From assembly GCA_030442055.1 (NCBI GenBank), contig JAUJEB010000006.1, forward strand, positions 496,001-560,000: DNA of 64,000 bases, read 5' to 3'. This document shows positions 29,663 to 38,324 of this stretch, piece after piece. Each line of letters begins with the position of its first letter. Positions within the stretch are counted from its first letter, which is position 1. The stretch comes from Agaribacillus aureus (GTDB lineage: Bacteria; Bacteroidota; Bacteroidia; Cytophagales; Cyclobacteriaceae). The notes under the pieces are model-generated. The model saw nothing but the letters and a program-made list of their open reading frames with translations. It ran no database searches and was not told where the DNA came from. The position numbers and the translations under genes were made by a program.

Positions 29663-30826
29663 ATGAAGGAAAGAGTTTATATTTTTGATACGACCTTAAG
29701 GGATGGCGAGCAGGTCCCGGGAGCAAAATTGGTAACAGAAGAGAAGATAGAATTGGCCAAACAACTGGAACTGTTGGGGGTGGATATCATGGAAGCGGGG
29801 TTTCCCATTTCTTCTCCGGAAGATTTTAATGCGGTTAAAAAGATCGCCAATACGATTGAAAAATCTACCGTTTGTGCTCTTGCGAGGGGTTTGGATGAGG
29901 ACATTGAGGTTGCTGCGCGATCGGTAGAAAATGCTGCTTCTCCGAGGATACACACATTTATATCAGTTTCCGACATACACATTGAAAATCAAATGCGCAA
30001 GACGCGTGACGAGGTGCTGACCATGGTAGACCACGCCGTTTCCAAGGCAAAATCCTATATGGACAATGTGGAGTTTTCTCCCATGGATGCCTCCAGGGCT
30101 GATTTTGAATACCTTGTAAAATTTACCCAGGTAGCCATCGACGCCGGAGCCACGACCATCAACCTGCCAGATACGGTAGGTTATGCGTTGCCTGAAGAAT
30201 GGGGTTTGATGATCAAAAACCTGGTAGAAAGGATCCCGGCATTTAAAAGTGATGTGGTGCTAAGCATGCATACACACAATGATCTTGGTTTAGCTACAGC
30301 CAACGCCCTGGCTGGTGTGATTAATGGCGCCAGGCAGATTGAATGCACGCTCAACGGGGTAGGAGAACGGGCTGGCAATTGCTCTTTGGAGGAAGTGGTG
30401 ATGACCATCCAGACCCGCTATAAAGACCGCTTTTATACACAGATTAATACACCGGAAATTTGCAAAACCAGTGAGATGGTTTCTGACGTGATGGGTTTGC
30501 CGGTTCAGCCAAACAAAGCTGTGGTAGGCGCCAACGCTTTTGCACATTCTTCGGGAATACACCAGGATGGTATCATAAAACATCGCGACAATTTTGAAAT
30601 TATGGATCCTAAAGACGTCGGTGCGTCAGGATCTTCTATTGTTTTGACCGCCAGAAGTGGCAGGGCTGCTTTGAAGCATCGGCTGGAAAATCTGGGTTAC
30701 GCATTTGATAAGAACGATTTGGAGCCAATTTACCTGAAATTCCTGGAATGGGCCGATGAGAAAAAGCAAATTAATGACGAAGATTTACTTTCTTTGTTGC
30801 AAACAGTGGAGGCGGTTTCGAAGTGA
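29663..30826 (+). CDS. leuA: 2-isopropylmalate synthase, catalytic-only form
   Basis: A 387-residue protein with [16 protein letters not shown] (metal and substrate site), MHTHNDLGLATANALAG and VGANAFAHSSGIHQDG. It joins acetyl-CoA and 2-oxoisovalerate. It is shorter than the usual 510-560 residues because the C-terminal LeuA dimer/regulatory domain is absent. A second paralogue in the operon (33058-34572) carries that domain, so feedback control may be shared or moved there. Confidence 0.95.
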   Translation: MKERVYIFDTTLRDGEQVPGAKLVTEEKIELAKQLELLGVDIMEAGFPISSPEDFNAVKKIANTIEKSTVCALARGLDEDIEVAARSVENAASPRIHTFISVSDIHIENQMRKTRDEVLTMVDHAVSKAKSYMDNVEFSPMDASRADFEYLVKFTQVAIDAGATTINLPDTVGYALPEEWGLMIKNLVERIPAFKSDVVLSMHTHNDLGLATANALAGVINGARQIECTLNGVGERAGNCSLEEVVMTIQTRYKDRFYTQINTPEICKTSEMVSDVMGLPVQPNKAVVGANAFAHSSGIHQDGIIKHRDNFEIMDPKDVGASGSSIVLTARSGRAALKHRLENLGYAFDKNDLEPIYLKFLEWADEKKQINDEDLLSLLQTVEAVSK

Positions 30827-30921
30827 TATTGGCTGTAATGATAATTTAGCACAAACTTCTTCAAACGAGGCTTTCATTCTAAATTTGAAAGAGTAGAAAC
30901 CTAGTTTTGGTTGTTGATAAT

Positions 30922-30941
30922 CCCCTCTTTCAAAAGAGGGG
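30922..30941. repeat. Perfect 9-bp hairpin between leuA and leuC
   Basis: CCCCTCTTT and AAAGAGGGG with a 2-nt loop. It lies in the 164-bp gap inside the leucine operon, followed by a short AT run. It could attenuate or partly terminate transcription after leuA, or stabilise the mRNA end. C/G-rich hairpins of this form are common between genes in Bacteroidota. Confidence 0.5.
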
Positions 30942-30990
30942 AATTTTAATATATAACAGATATAGAAAATTGTAAAAAAATACTTAAGAG

Positions 30991-32388
30991 ATGCCTAAAA
31001 CATTGTTTGATAAAATCTGGGACGCCCATGTGGTAAGTGAAATTGAGGATGGTCCCAGTGTCCTTTACATTGATAAACACCTGGTACATGAAGTTACCAG
31101 CCCCCAGGCCTTTGCAGGTATTGAAAAAAGGGGAGTCTCGGTCTTCAGACCGCAAAATACGGTTGCTACCCCAGACCATAATGTACCGACTATTGATCAA
31201 CATTTAAGCATTAAAGATGAGTTATCACGTTTTCAGGTAAATACACTTACCAAAAACTGTGAAAAACACGGCGTCACCTTGTATGGATTAAATCACCCTT
31301 TTCAAGGTATTGTACACGTCATAGGCCCGCAACTGGGCTTGACACAGCCAGGGATGACCATTGTTTGTGGCGATAGCCACACCTCCACCCACGGTGCCTT
31401 TGGAGCCGTTGCCTTTGGTATTGGTACCAGCGAAGTAGAGATGGTATTGGCTACACAATGCGTATTGCAGCCAAAGCCAAAGAAAATGCGAATTAATGTC
31501 AACGGTCAATTGAAAGAAGGCGTGACGGCGAAGGATGTGATACTTTACATAATATCGAAAGTTACTGCCAGTGGAGGCACGGGCTACTTTGTGGAATTTG
31601 CGGGAGATGCCATCCGGAGCCTTAGTATGGAAGGAAGGATGACAGTTTGTAATATGAGTATAGAAATGGGAGCACGTGGCGGTCTGATTGCGCCCGATGA
31701 AACCACTTTTGAGTATATTAAAGGTCGAGAATTCGCGCCGAAAGGGGAGGAATTTGAGCAGGCGGTGAAAAAATGGAAAACATACTTTACCGATGAGGCA
31801 GCAGTTTTTGACAAAGAATTGAATTTTGAAGCTGCCGATATCGAGCCTATGATTACCTATGGCACCAATCCGGGAATGGGCGCGAAAATCGTTGCCAATA
31901 TTCCGTCGCTGGATGAGATCAACGACAAAGAAAAGCTAAGCTTTGAAAAGTCTATGGATTATATGGGTTTCAGTGCGGGTGATGCGTTGGAAGGAAAACC
32001 GGTGGATTATGTGTTTGTCGGCAGCTGTACCAATGGAAGGATTGAAGATCTCAGAGAGGTAGCCGCCTTTGTGAAGGGAAGAAAAAAAGCAGATAACATT
32101 ACAGCCTGGATTGTTCCGGGCTCCAAGCAGGTGGAAAAACAGGCACATGAAGAAGGTATTGTCACGGTGCTGGAGGAAGCCGGATTTAAATTGAGACAAC
32201 CCGGTTGCTCCGCTTGCCTGGCTATGAATGACGATAAAATTCCAAAAGGGAAATATGCCGTATCCACTTCCAATCGAAATTTTGAAGGAAGGCAGGGACC
32301 AGGTGCACGTACGCTCCTGGCCAGTCCTCTGACAGCTGCGGCAGTGGCGGTTACCGGCAAGATTGTCGATCCCAGAAAAATATTGTAA
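30991..32388 (+). CDS. leuC: 3-isopropylmalate dehydratase large subunit
   Basis: A 465-residue aconitase-family protein. It has [14 protein letters not shown] at the N-terminus and [14 protein letters not shown]. The three iron-sulfur cysteines are in VGSCTNGR and [11 protein letters not shown]. With LeuD it isomerises 2-isopropylmalate to 3-isopropylmalate using a 4Fe-4S cluster. leuD follows by 62 bp. Confidence 0.98.
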   Translation: MPKTLFDKIWDAHVVSEIEDGPSVLYIDKHLVHEVTSPQAFAGIEKRGVSVFRPQNTVATPDHNVPTIDQHLSIKDELSRFQVNTLTKNCEKHGVTLYGLNHPFQGIVHVIGPQLGLTQPGMTIVCGDSHTSTHGAFGAVAFGIGTSEVEMVLATQCVLQPKPKKMRINVNGQLKEGVTAKDVILYIISKVTASGGTGYFVEFAGDAIRSLSMEGRMTVCNMSIEMGARGGLIAPDETTFEYIKGREFAPKGEEFEQAVKKWKTYFTDEAAVFDKELNFEAADIEPMITYGTNPGMGAKIVANIPSLDEINDKEKLSFEKSMDYMGFSAGDALEGKPVDYVFVGSCTNGRIEDLREVAAFVKGRKKADNITAWIVPGSKQVEKQAHEEGIVTVLEEAGFKLRQPGCSACLAMNDDKIPKGKYAVSTSNRNFEGRQGPGARTLLASPLTAAAVAVTGKIVDPRKIL

Positions 32389-32450
32389 AAAACTTAAACT
32401 TTAGGCACCCGGTACATCCGGGATGGATAAATTTTATAAAGAAAAATATA

Positions 32451-33044
32451 ATGGCGGTAGAAAAATTTAACACTATAATTTCATCGGCAGTGCCTTTGCC
32501 CATAGAGAATGTCGATACAGATCAGATTATCCCCGCAAGGTTTTTAAAAGCTACAACCAGGGAAGGGTTCGGAGATAACTTGTTTCGCGATTGGCGTTAT
32601 CAAAATAATGGGGAACCAAATGAAGATTTTGTATTAAACAACCCGGACTACAGCGGTAAAATTCTAATTGCGGGTAAAAACTTTGGCAGTGGTTCCAGCA
32701 GAGAACACGCCGCCTGGGCTATCCATGATTACGGCTTTAAGGTAGTGGTCAGTAGTTTTTTTGCAGATATTTTCCGGAACAACGCCTTGAACAATGGTGT
32801 TTTGCCAGTGGTGGTTTCCGAAGATTTTTTGGCAAAGCTATTTTCAGCGATAGAACAAGATGCCAATGCCGAATTCAAAGTAGACCTGGAGGCGCAGCGT
32901 TTCGAAATAGTTGCTACTGGAGAGCAGGTAAGCTTTGATATAAACCCCTACAAAAAACAATGCCTGGTCAATGGATATGATGACATCGATTATCTGTTAA
33001 GTATCAAAGATGATATAGAAAGATTCGAAAAAGAACGAGTCTGA
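32451..33044 (+). CDS. leuD: 3-isopropylmalate dehydratase small subunit
   Basis: A 197-residue protein with [15 protein letters not shown] and the swivelling-domain motif [17 protein letters not shown]. It completes the LeuCD isomerase. The following synthase gene begins 13 bp downstream. Confidence 0.98.
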   Translation: MAVEKFNTIISSAVPLPIENVDTDQIIPARFLKATTREGFGDNLFRDWRYQNNGEPNEDFVLNNPDYSGKILIAGKNFGSGSSREHAAWAIHDYGFKVVVSSFFADIFRNNALNNGVLPVVVSEDFLAKLFSAIEQDANAEFKVDLEAQRFEIVATGEQVSFDINPYKKQCLVNGYDDIDYLLSIKDDIERFEKERV

Positions 33045-33057
33045 CGCCTACACAATA

Positions 33058-34572
33058 ATGAAAATTTCAATTTTAGATACAACGCTCAGGGACGGGGAAC
33101 AAACCTCCGGTGTGTCATTTTCGGATAGTGAAAAACTTACCATCGCAAAGTTGTTGCTGGAGGAATTAAAAGTTGATCGCATAGAAGTAGCTTCTGCCAG
33201 GGTCTCGGAGGGTGAATTCCAGGGTGCCTATAAGATATTGCAGTGGGCGAAGAGCAACGACTGTCTCGACCGTGTTGAGATATTGGGTTTTGTCGATGGT
33301 AAAGCATCTATCGACTGGATCATGGATGCCGGTGGTACTGTTATCAACTTACTCTGCAAAGGTTCATTGAAGCATTGCCGTCAACAGCTGAAAAAATCTC
33401 CTAAAACGCATTTATCCGATATTGAAAAGGTGATCGAATATGCCAAAAGCTGTGGCATTACCGTAAATATTTACCTGGAGGACTGGTCAAACGGCATGAG
33501 AGATTCCCGGGAGTATGTAGACCAAATGGTGGCGGCATTACACAAAATTGGCGTCAACCGGATCATGTTGCCCGACACGCTGGGGGTATTAAATTATGAA
33601 GAGTCATTTTCATTTTGTCAGCAAATGCTGCAAAAATTTCCCGATTGCGAATTTGATTTCCACGCTCATAATGATTACGACCTCGCTACTGCCAATGTTT
33701 ATGCCGCCATCAAGGCCGGTATAACAGGAATTCATACCACGGTTAACGGACTGGGAGAGCGGGCAGGCAATGTACCCCTATCAAGTGTTATAGGAGTCGT
33801 CAAGGATCATTTTCACTTTGACATGAATATTGACGAAAAAAAATTGTATACCGTCAGTAAAATGATTGAATCCTTTTCCGGTGTCCGTATCCCCGCTAAT
33901 AAGCCCTTGATCGGGGAATTTGTTTTCACCCAAACCAGCGGAATTCATGCCGATGGTGATAATAAGGACAATCTTTATCATAATGATCTTAAGCCGGAAA
34001 GGTTTGGCAGGAAACGGACCTATGCCCTGGGGAAAATGTCCGGGAAAGCCAATATTAAAAAGAATCTCGATGCATTGGGTATGGAGCTTGATCCCGAATC
34101 GATGAAAAAAGTTACGGAAAAGATCATTGAGTTGGGAGATAAGAAGGAAACCGTCACGAAGGAAGACCTGCCCTACATCGTGGCTGATATATTAAAAAGT
34201 GAAGAAATAAAGCAAAACATCAAAATAAAGAATTATTCACTTTCTGTGGCTGAAGGCTTGAAATCGGTAGCTACGCTGAGTATTGAAATCAAAGGTCAGA
34301 TTTATGAAGAGACAGCCTCCGGTGACGGTCAATATGATGCATTTATGAATGCTTTGTTGAAAATTTACAAAAAATTAAACAAATCTTATCCGGCGCTGAT
34401 CGATTATGCTGTGTCCATACCACCTGGCGGAAAAACAGATGCATTTGTGGAAACCATTATTACGTGGGACCATGGCTATCAATTTAAAACCAGGGGCCTG
34501 GATTCGGATCAGACCGTGGCAGCTATAAAGGCTACCATCAAGATGTTAAATATTATCGAAAATAAAAAATAA
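33058..34572 (+). CDS. Second isopropylmalate/citramalate synthase-like enzyme with regulatory domain
   Basis: A 504-residue protein with an HMGL-like TIM barrel ([50 protein letters not shown]) and a C-terminal LeuA dimer/regulatory domain (about 375-500). It lies between leuD and leuB (gaps 13 and 8 bp), so it is expressed with them. It differs from the LeuA at 29663 in the active-site loop and may be a (R)-citramalate synthase (pyruvate route to isoleucine) or a feedback-regulated isopropylmalate synthase. Sequence alone does not settle the substrate. Confidence 0.82.
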   Translation: MKISILDTTLRDGEQTSGVSFSDSEKLTIAKLLLEELKVDRIEVASARVSEGEFQGAYKILQWAKSNDCLDRVEILGFVDGKASIDWIMDAGGTVINLLCKGSLKHCRQQLKKSPKTHLSDIEKVIEYAKSCGITVNIYLEDWSNGMRDSREYVDQMVAALHKIGVNRIMLPDTLGVLNYEESFSFCQQMLQKFPDCEFDFHAHNDYDLATANVYAAIKAGITGIHTTVNGLGERAGNVPLSSVIGVVKDHFHFDMNIDEKKLYTVSKMIESFSGVRIPANKPLIGEFVFTQTSGIHADGDNKDNLYHNDLKPERFGRKRTYALGKMSGKANIKKNLDALGMELDPESMKKVTEKIIELGDKKETVTKEDLPYIVADILKSEEIKQNIKIKNYSLSVAEGLKSVATLSIEIKGQIYEETASGDGQYDAFMNALLKIYKKLNKSYPALIDYAVSIPPGGKTDAFVETIITWDHGYQFKTRGLDSDQTVAAIKATIKMLNIIENKK

Positions 34573-34580
34573 CTAAACGA

Positions 34581-35663
34581 ATGGAATATCGGATAGCGAC
34601 GTTGCCGGGCGATGGTATAGGCCCGGAAATAGTAAACCAGGCCATCAAAGTATTGGAGGCCGTAGGAAAGGAATACAATCATAACTTCAACTTTGAATAC
34701 GGGCTGGTTGGCGCTCATGCTATAGACGAAGTAGGTAATCCCTTTCCCGATGAAACACTGGAGCTATGCATGAAGTCGGAAGCAGTGTTATTTGGATCCA
34801 TCGGCGATCCTAAATATGATAATGATCCCAAGGCCAAGGTAAGGCCGGAGCAGGGATTGCTGGCTATGAGAAAAAAACTGGGACTTTATGCCAATATCAG
34901 GCCGGTAACTACCTTTGCTTCCCTGATCCATAAAAGCCCGCTCAGAGCTGATATCATCGAAGGCGCAGACTTCGTCGTGGTAAGAGAGCTGACCGGTGGC
35001 ATCTATTTCGGCGAGCCGAGAGGAAGGTCGGAAGATGGTAATAAAGCTTTCGATACTTGTGTTTACACAAAGGAGGAAATTGAACGCATTATTAATCTGG
35101 CACTGGATTATGCGGGAAAAAGGCGTAAAAAATTAACCGTAGTGGATAAGGCCAATGTGCTGGCGTCATCAAGATTGTGGAGAGAAACCGCGCAGGATAT
35201 GGCGAAGGCTAACACCGGTATTGAAATCGATTATATGTTTGTGGATAACGCTGCGATGCAATTAATCCAGTGGCCAAAACAATTTGATGTGATCGTTACG
35301 GAGAATATGTTTGGCGATATATTATCAGACGAGGCCAGTGTAATTACCGGATCTTTAGGATTGTTGCCTTCCGCGTCTGTTGGAATTCACACGTCTGTGT
35401 TTGAACCTATTCACGGTTCTTACCCACAGGCAGCCGGTAAAGACATAGCCAATCCTATTGCCACCATACTTTCAGCGGCTATGATGCTGGAGTTGTCATT
35501 TAATCTTACGGCAGAAGCCAAAGCCATCAGAGATGCCGTGACCGCCTCCCTGGAAGCTGGTGTCGTAACCGAAGATATTGCTGAGGAAAAAGCTTATAAA
35601 ACGTCGGAAGTCGGGGATTGGCTGGCGGCCCATATTAAATCTCCCAAGGCGATGAACGTTTAA
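34581..35663 (+). CDS. leuB: 3-isopropylmalate dehydrogenase
   Basis: A 360-residue protein with [31 protein letters not shown], and [19 protein letters not shown]. It oxidises and decarboxylates 3-isopropylmalate with NAD. It is the last gene of the leucine operon and is followed by an intrinsic terminator at 35689. Confidence 0.98.
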   Translation: MEYRIATLPGDGIGPEIVNQAIKVLEAVGKEYNHNFNFEYGLVGAHAIDEVGNPFPDETLELCMKSEAVLFGSIGDPKYDNDPKAKVRPEQGLLAMRKKLGLYANIRPVTTFASLIHKSPLRADIIEGADFVVVRELTGGIYFGEPRGRSEDGNKAFDTCVYTKEEIERIINLALDYAGKRRKKLTVVDKANVLASSRLWRETAQDMAKANTGIEIDYMFVDNAAMQLIQWPKQFDVIVTENMFGDILSDEASVITGSLGLLPSASVGIHTSVFEPIHGSYPQAAGKDIANPIATILSAAMMLELSFNLTAEAKAIRDAVTASLEAGVVTEDIAEEKAYKTSEVGDWLAAHIKSPKAMNV

Positions 35664-35688
35664 TCACACAAAACTATTTGATTAGATG

Positions 35689-35722
35689 GAGCCAGGATAT
35701 TTTTTCTGGCTCTTTTTATTTT
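35689..35722 (+). terminator. Intrinsic terminator of the leucine operon
   Basis: GAGCCAG (35689-35695) pairs with CTGGCTC (35706-35712) across a 10-nt loop, followed directly by a T-rich run (35713-35722). It lies 26 bp after the leuB stop. Confidence 0.8.
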
Positions 35723-35759
35723 AATACCATACTGATACCGGGCTTTTTTTACATTTTAT

Positions 35760-36662
35760 ATGTCTCGAAAAAAATATTTGATAGGCGCCGTAATCGTATT
35801 TATTGGCGCCATACTATTCTCTGCCAAGGCTGTTTTAATCAAGCTGGCTTATCGCCACCCGGTAGATGCTATTTCTCTTTTGACCTTGAGAATGTTAATG
35901 GCTTTGCCTTTTTACCTGCTAGTTAATATCTACCTGTCTTCTAAAACCAGACAACAAAAACTGACCGAGAAAGCCTACCTGTCCGTTATCATTCTTGGAG
36001 TATCAGGCTATTATTTAGCCAGCTTTTTTGATTTCTATGGATTAAAATTCATAACCGCTAGTTTGGAACGGTTGATCCTTTTTATCTATCCTACTTTTGT
36101 GGTAATTATTACCGCACTGGTATTTAAGAAAGCGATTTCCTGGCTGCAAATTTTGGCAATTTTTATGACTTACGCAGGCATCCTGGTAATCGTTACCAAC
36201 GACTTGAATATGGAAGATCAGAAAGACGTCTGGCTTGGTGGCGGCCTGATATTGCTAAGTGCATTGACTTTTGCGATCTACCTGGTAGGAAGTGGAGAAA
36301 TTATTCCGAAGATCGGGTCCCTTCGCTTTACGGCCATGGCGATGTCTGTTTCGGCCGTTTGTGTGATCTTACATTATTTGGTTGGACATTCGGCTGCCGC
36401 TATGTTAAACTTTCCCAGGGAGGTATATTGGCTTTCCCTGATTATCGCTTTGTTTTGTACTGTTTTGCCTTCCTTTTTACTCTCTGAAGGGATCCTGCGC
36501 ATAGGTTCTTCCAATGCTTCCATTATTGGCGGCATTGGCCCGGTTTCAACAATCGTACTCGCCTATTTCTTCCTGGGAGAAAGGATCACCTGGATGCAAA
36601 TCATCGGGACGGTGTTTGTTATTGCCGGCGTTTTAGTAATATCGCTGAAAAATAAAAAGTAA
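35760..36662 (+). CDS. EamA/DMT-family membrane transporter
   Basis: A 300-residue protein with ten predicted membrane segments arranged as two EamA repeats (about 8-140 and 155-295). The second repeat has the typical IIGGIGPVSTIVLAYFFLGE. The family exports amino acids, nucleosides or other small metabolites by proton exchange; the substrate here cannot be told. It starts after the leucine operon terminator, so any link to leucine export is only positional. Confidence 0.88.
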   Translation: MSRKKYLIGAVIVFIGAILFSAKAVLIKLAYRHPVDAISLLTLRMLMALPFYLLVNIYLSSKTRQQKLTEKAYLSVIILGVSGYYLASFFDFYGLKFITASLERLILFIYPTFVVIITALVFKKAISWLQILAIFMTYAGILVIVTNDLNMEDQKDVWLGGGLILLSALTFAIYLVGSGEIIPKIGSLRFTAMAMSVSAVCVILHYLVGHSAAAMLNFPREVYWLSLIIALFCTVLPSFLLSEGILRIGSSNASIIGGIGPVSTIVLAYFFLGERITWMQIIGTVFVIAGVLVISLKNKK

Positions 36663-36785
36663 TAGATATGAAACCGGCTGTCCCTACGTTGGATATAAGA
36701 TAGAAAACCATTGGTGGATTTGATATTCTGTTATTTAAGAATTATCTTCTATTTCCTGTAAGAGCCAAGACTATTTGCTAGTTGG

Positions 36786-37232
36786 ATGAAAGAAGTTAAA
36801 AATAGTATTAACATCGATGTGGAACCCGAGAAGATTTTCATGGCATTTTTGGAACCAAAGATGTTGAGAGATTGGTGGGGTGTGGAAAAGACGCTGATTG
36901 AAGCCAGAGAAGGCGGCAGCTATGCTTTGGCATGGGGCGTTTCCGAGGATAGTTTCGGTTACGTAACCACCGGATTGATTAAAACTTATAGGGAGAACGA
37001 ACTGCTGGAAGTAGGGAACTTTCTTTACTTTAATCCTAAAATGGAGATCCTGGGGCCGACCCTGCTGCGCATAGAAGTATCCAATGACCAGCACATTCCG
37101 GCCTTAACTATTTGTCAGTCCGGCTATCTTGAAGGCGGCGATTGGGATTGGTATTACGAGGCGGTGAACGAATCCTGGCCAGTGGTAATGCAGTATCTCA
37201 AAACTTATTTGGAAAAAATAACCAGGCAATAA
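36786..37232 (+). CDS. SRPBCC / AHSA1-like domain protein
   Basis: A 148-residue protein of the START-like helix-grip fold: MKEVKNSINIDVEPEKIFMA at the start, then LRDWWGVEKTLIEAREGG, and a long C-terminal helix (WPVVMQYLKTYLEK). Members bind hydrophobic ligands or assist other proteins; no ligand can be inferred. Its 123-bp upstream gap suggests its own promoter. Confidence 0.75.
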   Translation: MKEVKNSINIDVEPEKIFMAFLEPKMLRDWWGVEKTLIEAREGGSYALAWGVSEDSFGYVTTGLIKTYRENELLEVGNFLYFNPKMEILGPTLLRIEVSNDQHIPALTICQSGYLEGGDWDWYYEAVNESWPVVMQYLKTYLEKITRQ

Positions 37233-37279
37233 CTCCAATGGTGTTTTTTATCTGGTGTTAAACTTTGCTAAACTTGTCA

Positions 37280-37924
37280 ATGAGCAATTCACCCATTCAA
37301 ATATCCGAATTCATTACCAATTTTTACTCATTCTTTCCGTTGTTAAGCCAGGAATGCACCCCCTGGGATTTGATTGATTCTCTTGAAAAGCAATTGGAGA
37401 AATATGGTGCCGCGGTGACAACCGAAAGTTTTAAACGGGAAAGTGAGGCATTAATCCATAACATGGCCACTGTTGAAAATAATGTTACTATCAAAGGAAA
37501 AGTAATTGTAGAAAGTGGTTGCCTGATCAGGTCGGGGGCTTATTTGAGAGGACCGATATATTTAGGCCCCAATGTTACCATCGGTGCTAATTGTGAAATA
37601 AAACAAAGCATGATTTTTGAAAATTCCAGTATTGCCCATTTAAATTATGTAGGCAACTCAATCATTGGTGAAAATGTGAATTTAGAGGCAGGGGCAATCC
37701 TGGCAAATCACTTTAATGAAAGGAAAAATAAAGAAATCACCATTTTACACCAGGGAAAAACCATTGAAACAAACGTAACCAAATTTGGATCAGTTATTGG
37801 GGATGGAAGTAAAGTAGGTGCTAACTCAGTCTTAAATCCGGGAACATTGCTTTCCCGGGATACGGTTGTTGACAGGTTAACACATGTAAATCAATTAAAG
37901 GATTATCAAACAGACAGGACATGA
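37280..37924 (+). CDS. Left-handed beta-helix protein, GlmU C-terminal-like acyltransferase
   Basis: A protein of 214 residues from MSNSPIQISE (an earlier in-frame Met at 37265 is possible). After a helical N-terminus come hexapeptide repeats (about 70-200): VENNVTIKGKVIVESGCLIR, YLGPNVTIGANCEIKQSMI, and AHLNYVGNSIIGENVNLEAGAI, which resembles the acetyltransferase half of GlmU. No nucleotidyltransferase domain is present. The substrate is probably a nucleotide sugar or amino sugar, by family only. The stop overlaps the next start by 4 bp (ATGA). Confidence 0.8.
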   Translation: MSNSPIQISEFITNFYSFFPLLSQECTPWDLIDSLEKQLEKYGAAVTTESFKRESEALIHNMATVENNVTIKGKVIVESGCLIRSGAYLRGPIYLGPNVTIGANCEIKQSMIFENSSIAHLNYVGNSIIGENVNLEAGAILANHFNERKNKEITILHQGKTIETNVTKFGSVIGDGSKVGANSVLNPGTLLSRDTVVDRLTHVNQLKDYQTDRT

Positions 37925-38310
37925 TGAAGATTACCGCATGGGTGACCGCATTGACCTTGATTTTCTTGGCTTCTACCATTCAGGTGGTGGGCCAATCTCC
38001 AACCATAAAATGGTATAACACAAAGAATGAAGCCGTATTTTCCTATCAGATAAAGTGTATAGGAGAATTGTATTCCGGATCAAAATTTACCAAGTGGGAA
38101 GTAGTTTTAGTTAATCTCCAATCTAAAATAGTCAAATGTGACGCAGTTATTGTCAACCCGGGTAATCAGGAAATCAGTGAGGCAGTGGAAGTGGTTATTG
38201 CCGGTGAGGAGAAGTCGAAGCTTATTTTTATGAGAGTTACCAGCGAGTGCGATAAATCCCTCAGGTTAAACTTTAACCACCTGTCATATAGAAAAAATAA
38301 AAGGGGCTAG
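37921..38310 (+). CDS. Small secreted protein of unknown function
   Basis: A 129-residue protein with a signal peptide (MMKITAWVTALTLIFLASTI, cleavage near VVGQ). The mature part is beta-rich with two cysteines (IKCIGE and VKCDAV) that could pair, and a third near the end (SECDKS). It overlaps the beta-helix gene by 4 bp and so is cotranslated with it, but no functional link is known. Its stop codon lies in the loop of the terminator at 38300-38320. Confidence 0.65.
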   Translation: MMKITAWVTALTLIFLASTIQVVGQSPTIKWYNTKNEAVFSYQIKCIGELYSGSKFTKWEVVLVNLQSKIVKCDAVIVNPGNQEISEAVEVVIAGEEKSKLIFMRVTSECDKSLRLNFNHLSYRKNKRG

Positions 38311-38320
38311 CCGCCCCTTT
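38300..38320. terminator. Bidirectional terminator between convergent genes
   Basis: AAAGGGGC and GCCCCTTT form an 8-bp perfect stem with a 5-nt loop, followed by T-rich DNA on the plus strand and preceded by A-rich DNA (T-run for the minus strand). It sits between the small secreted protein gene (ends 38310) and clpC (ends 38325), so it can stop transcripts from both sides. Confidence 0.85.
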
Positions 38321-38324
38321 CTAT

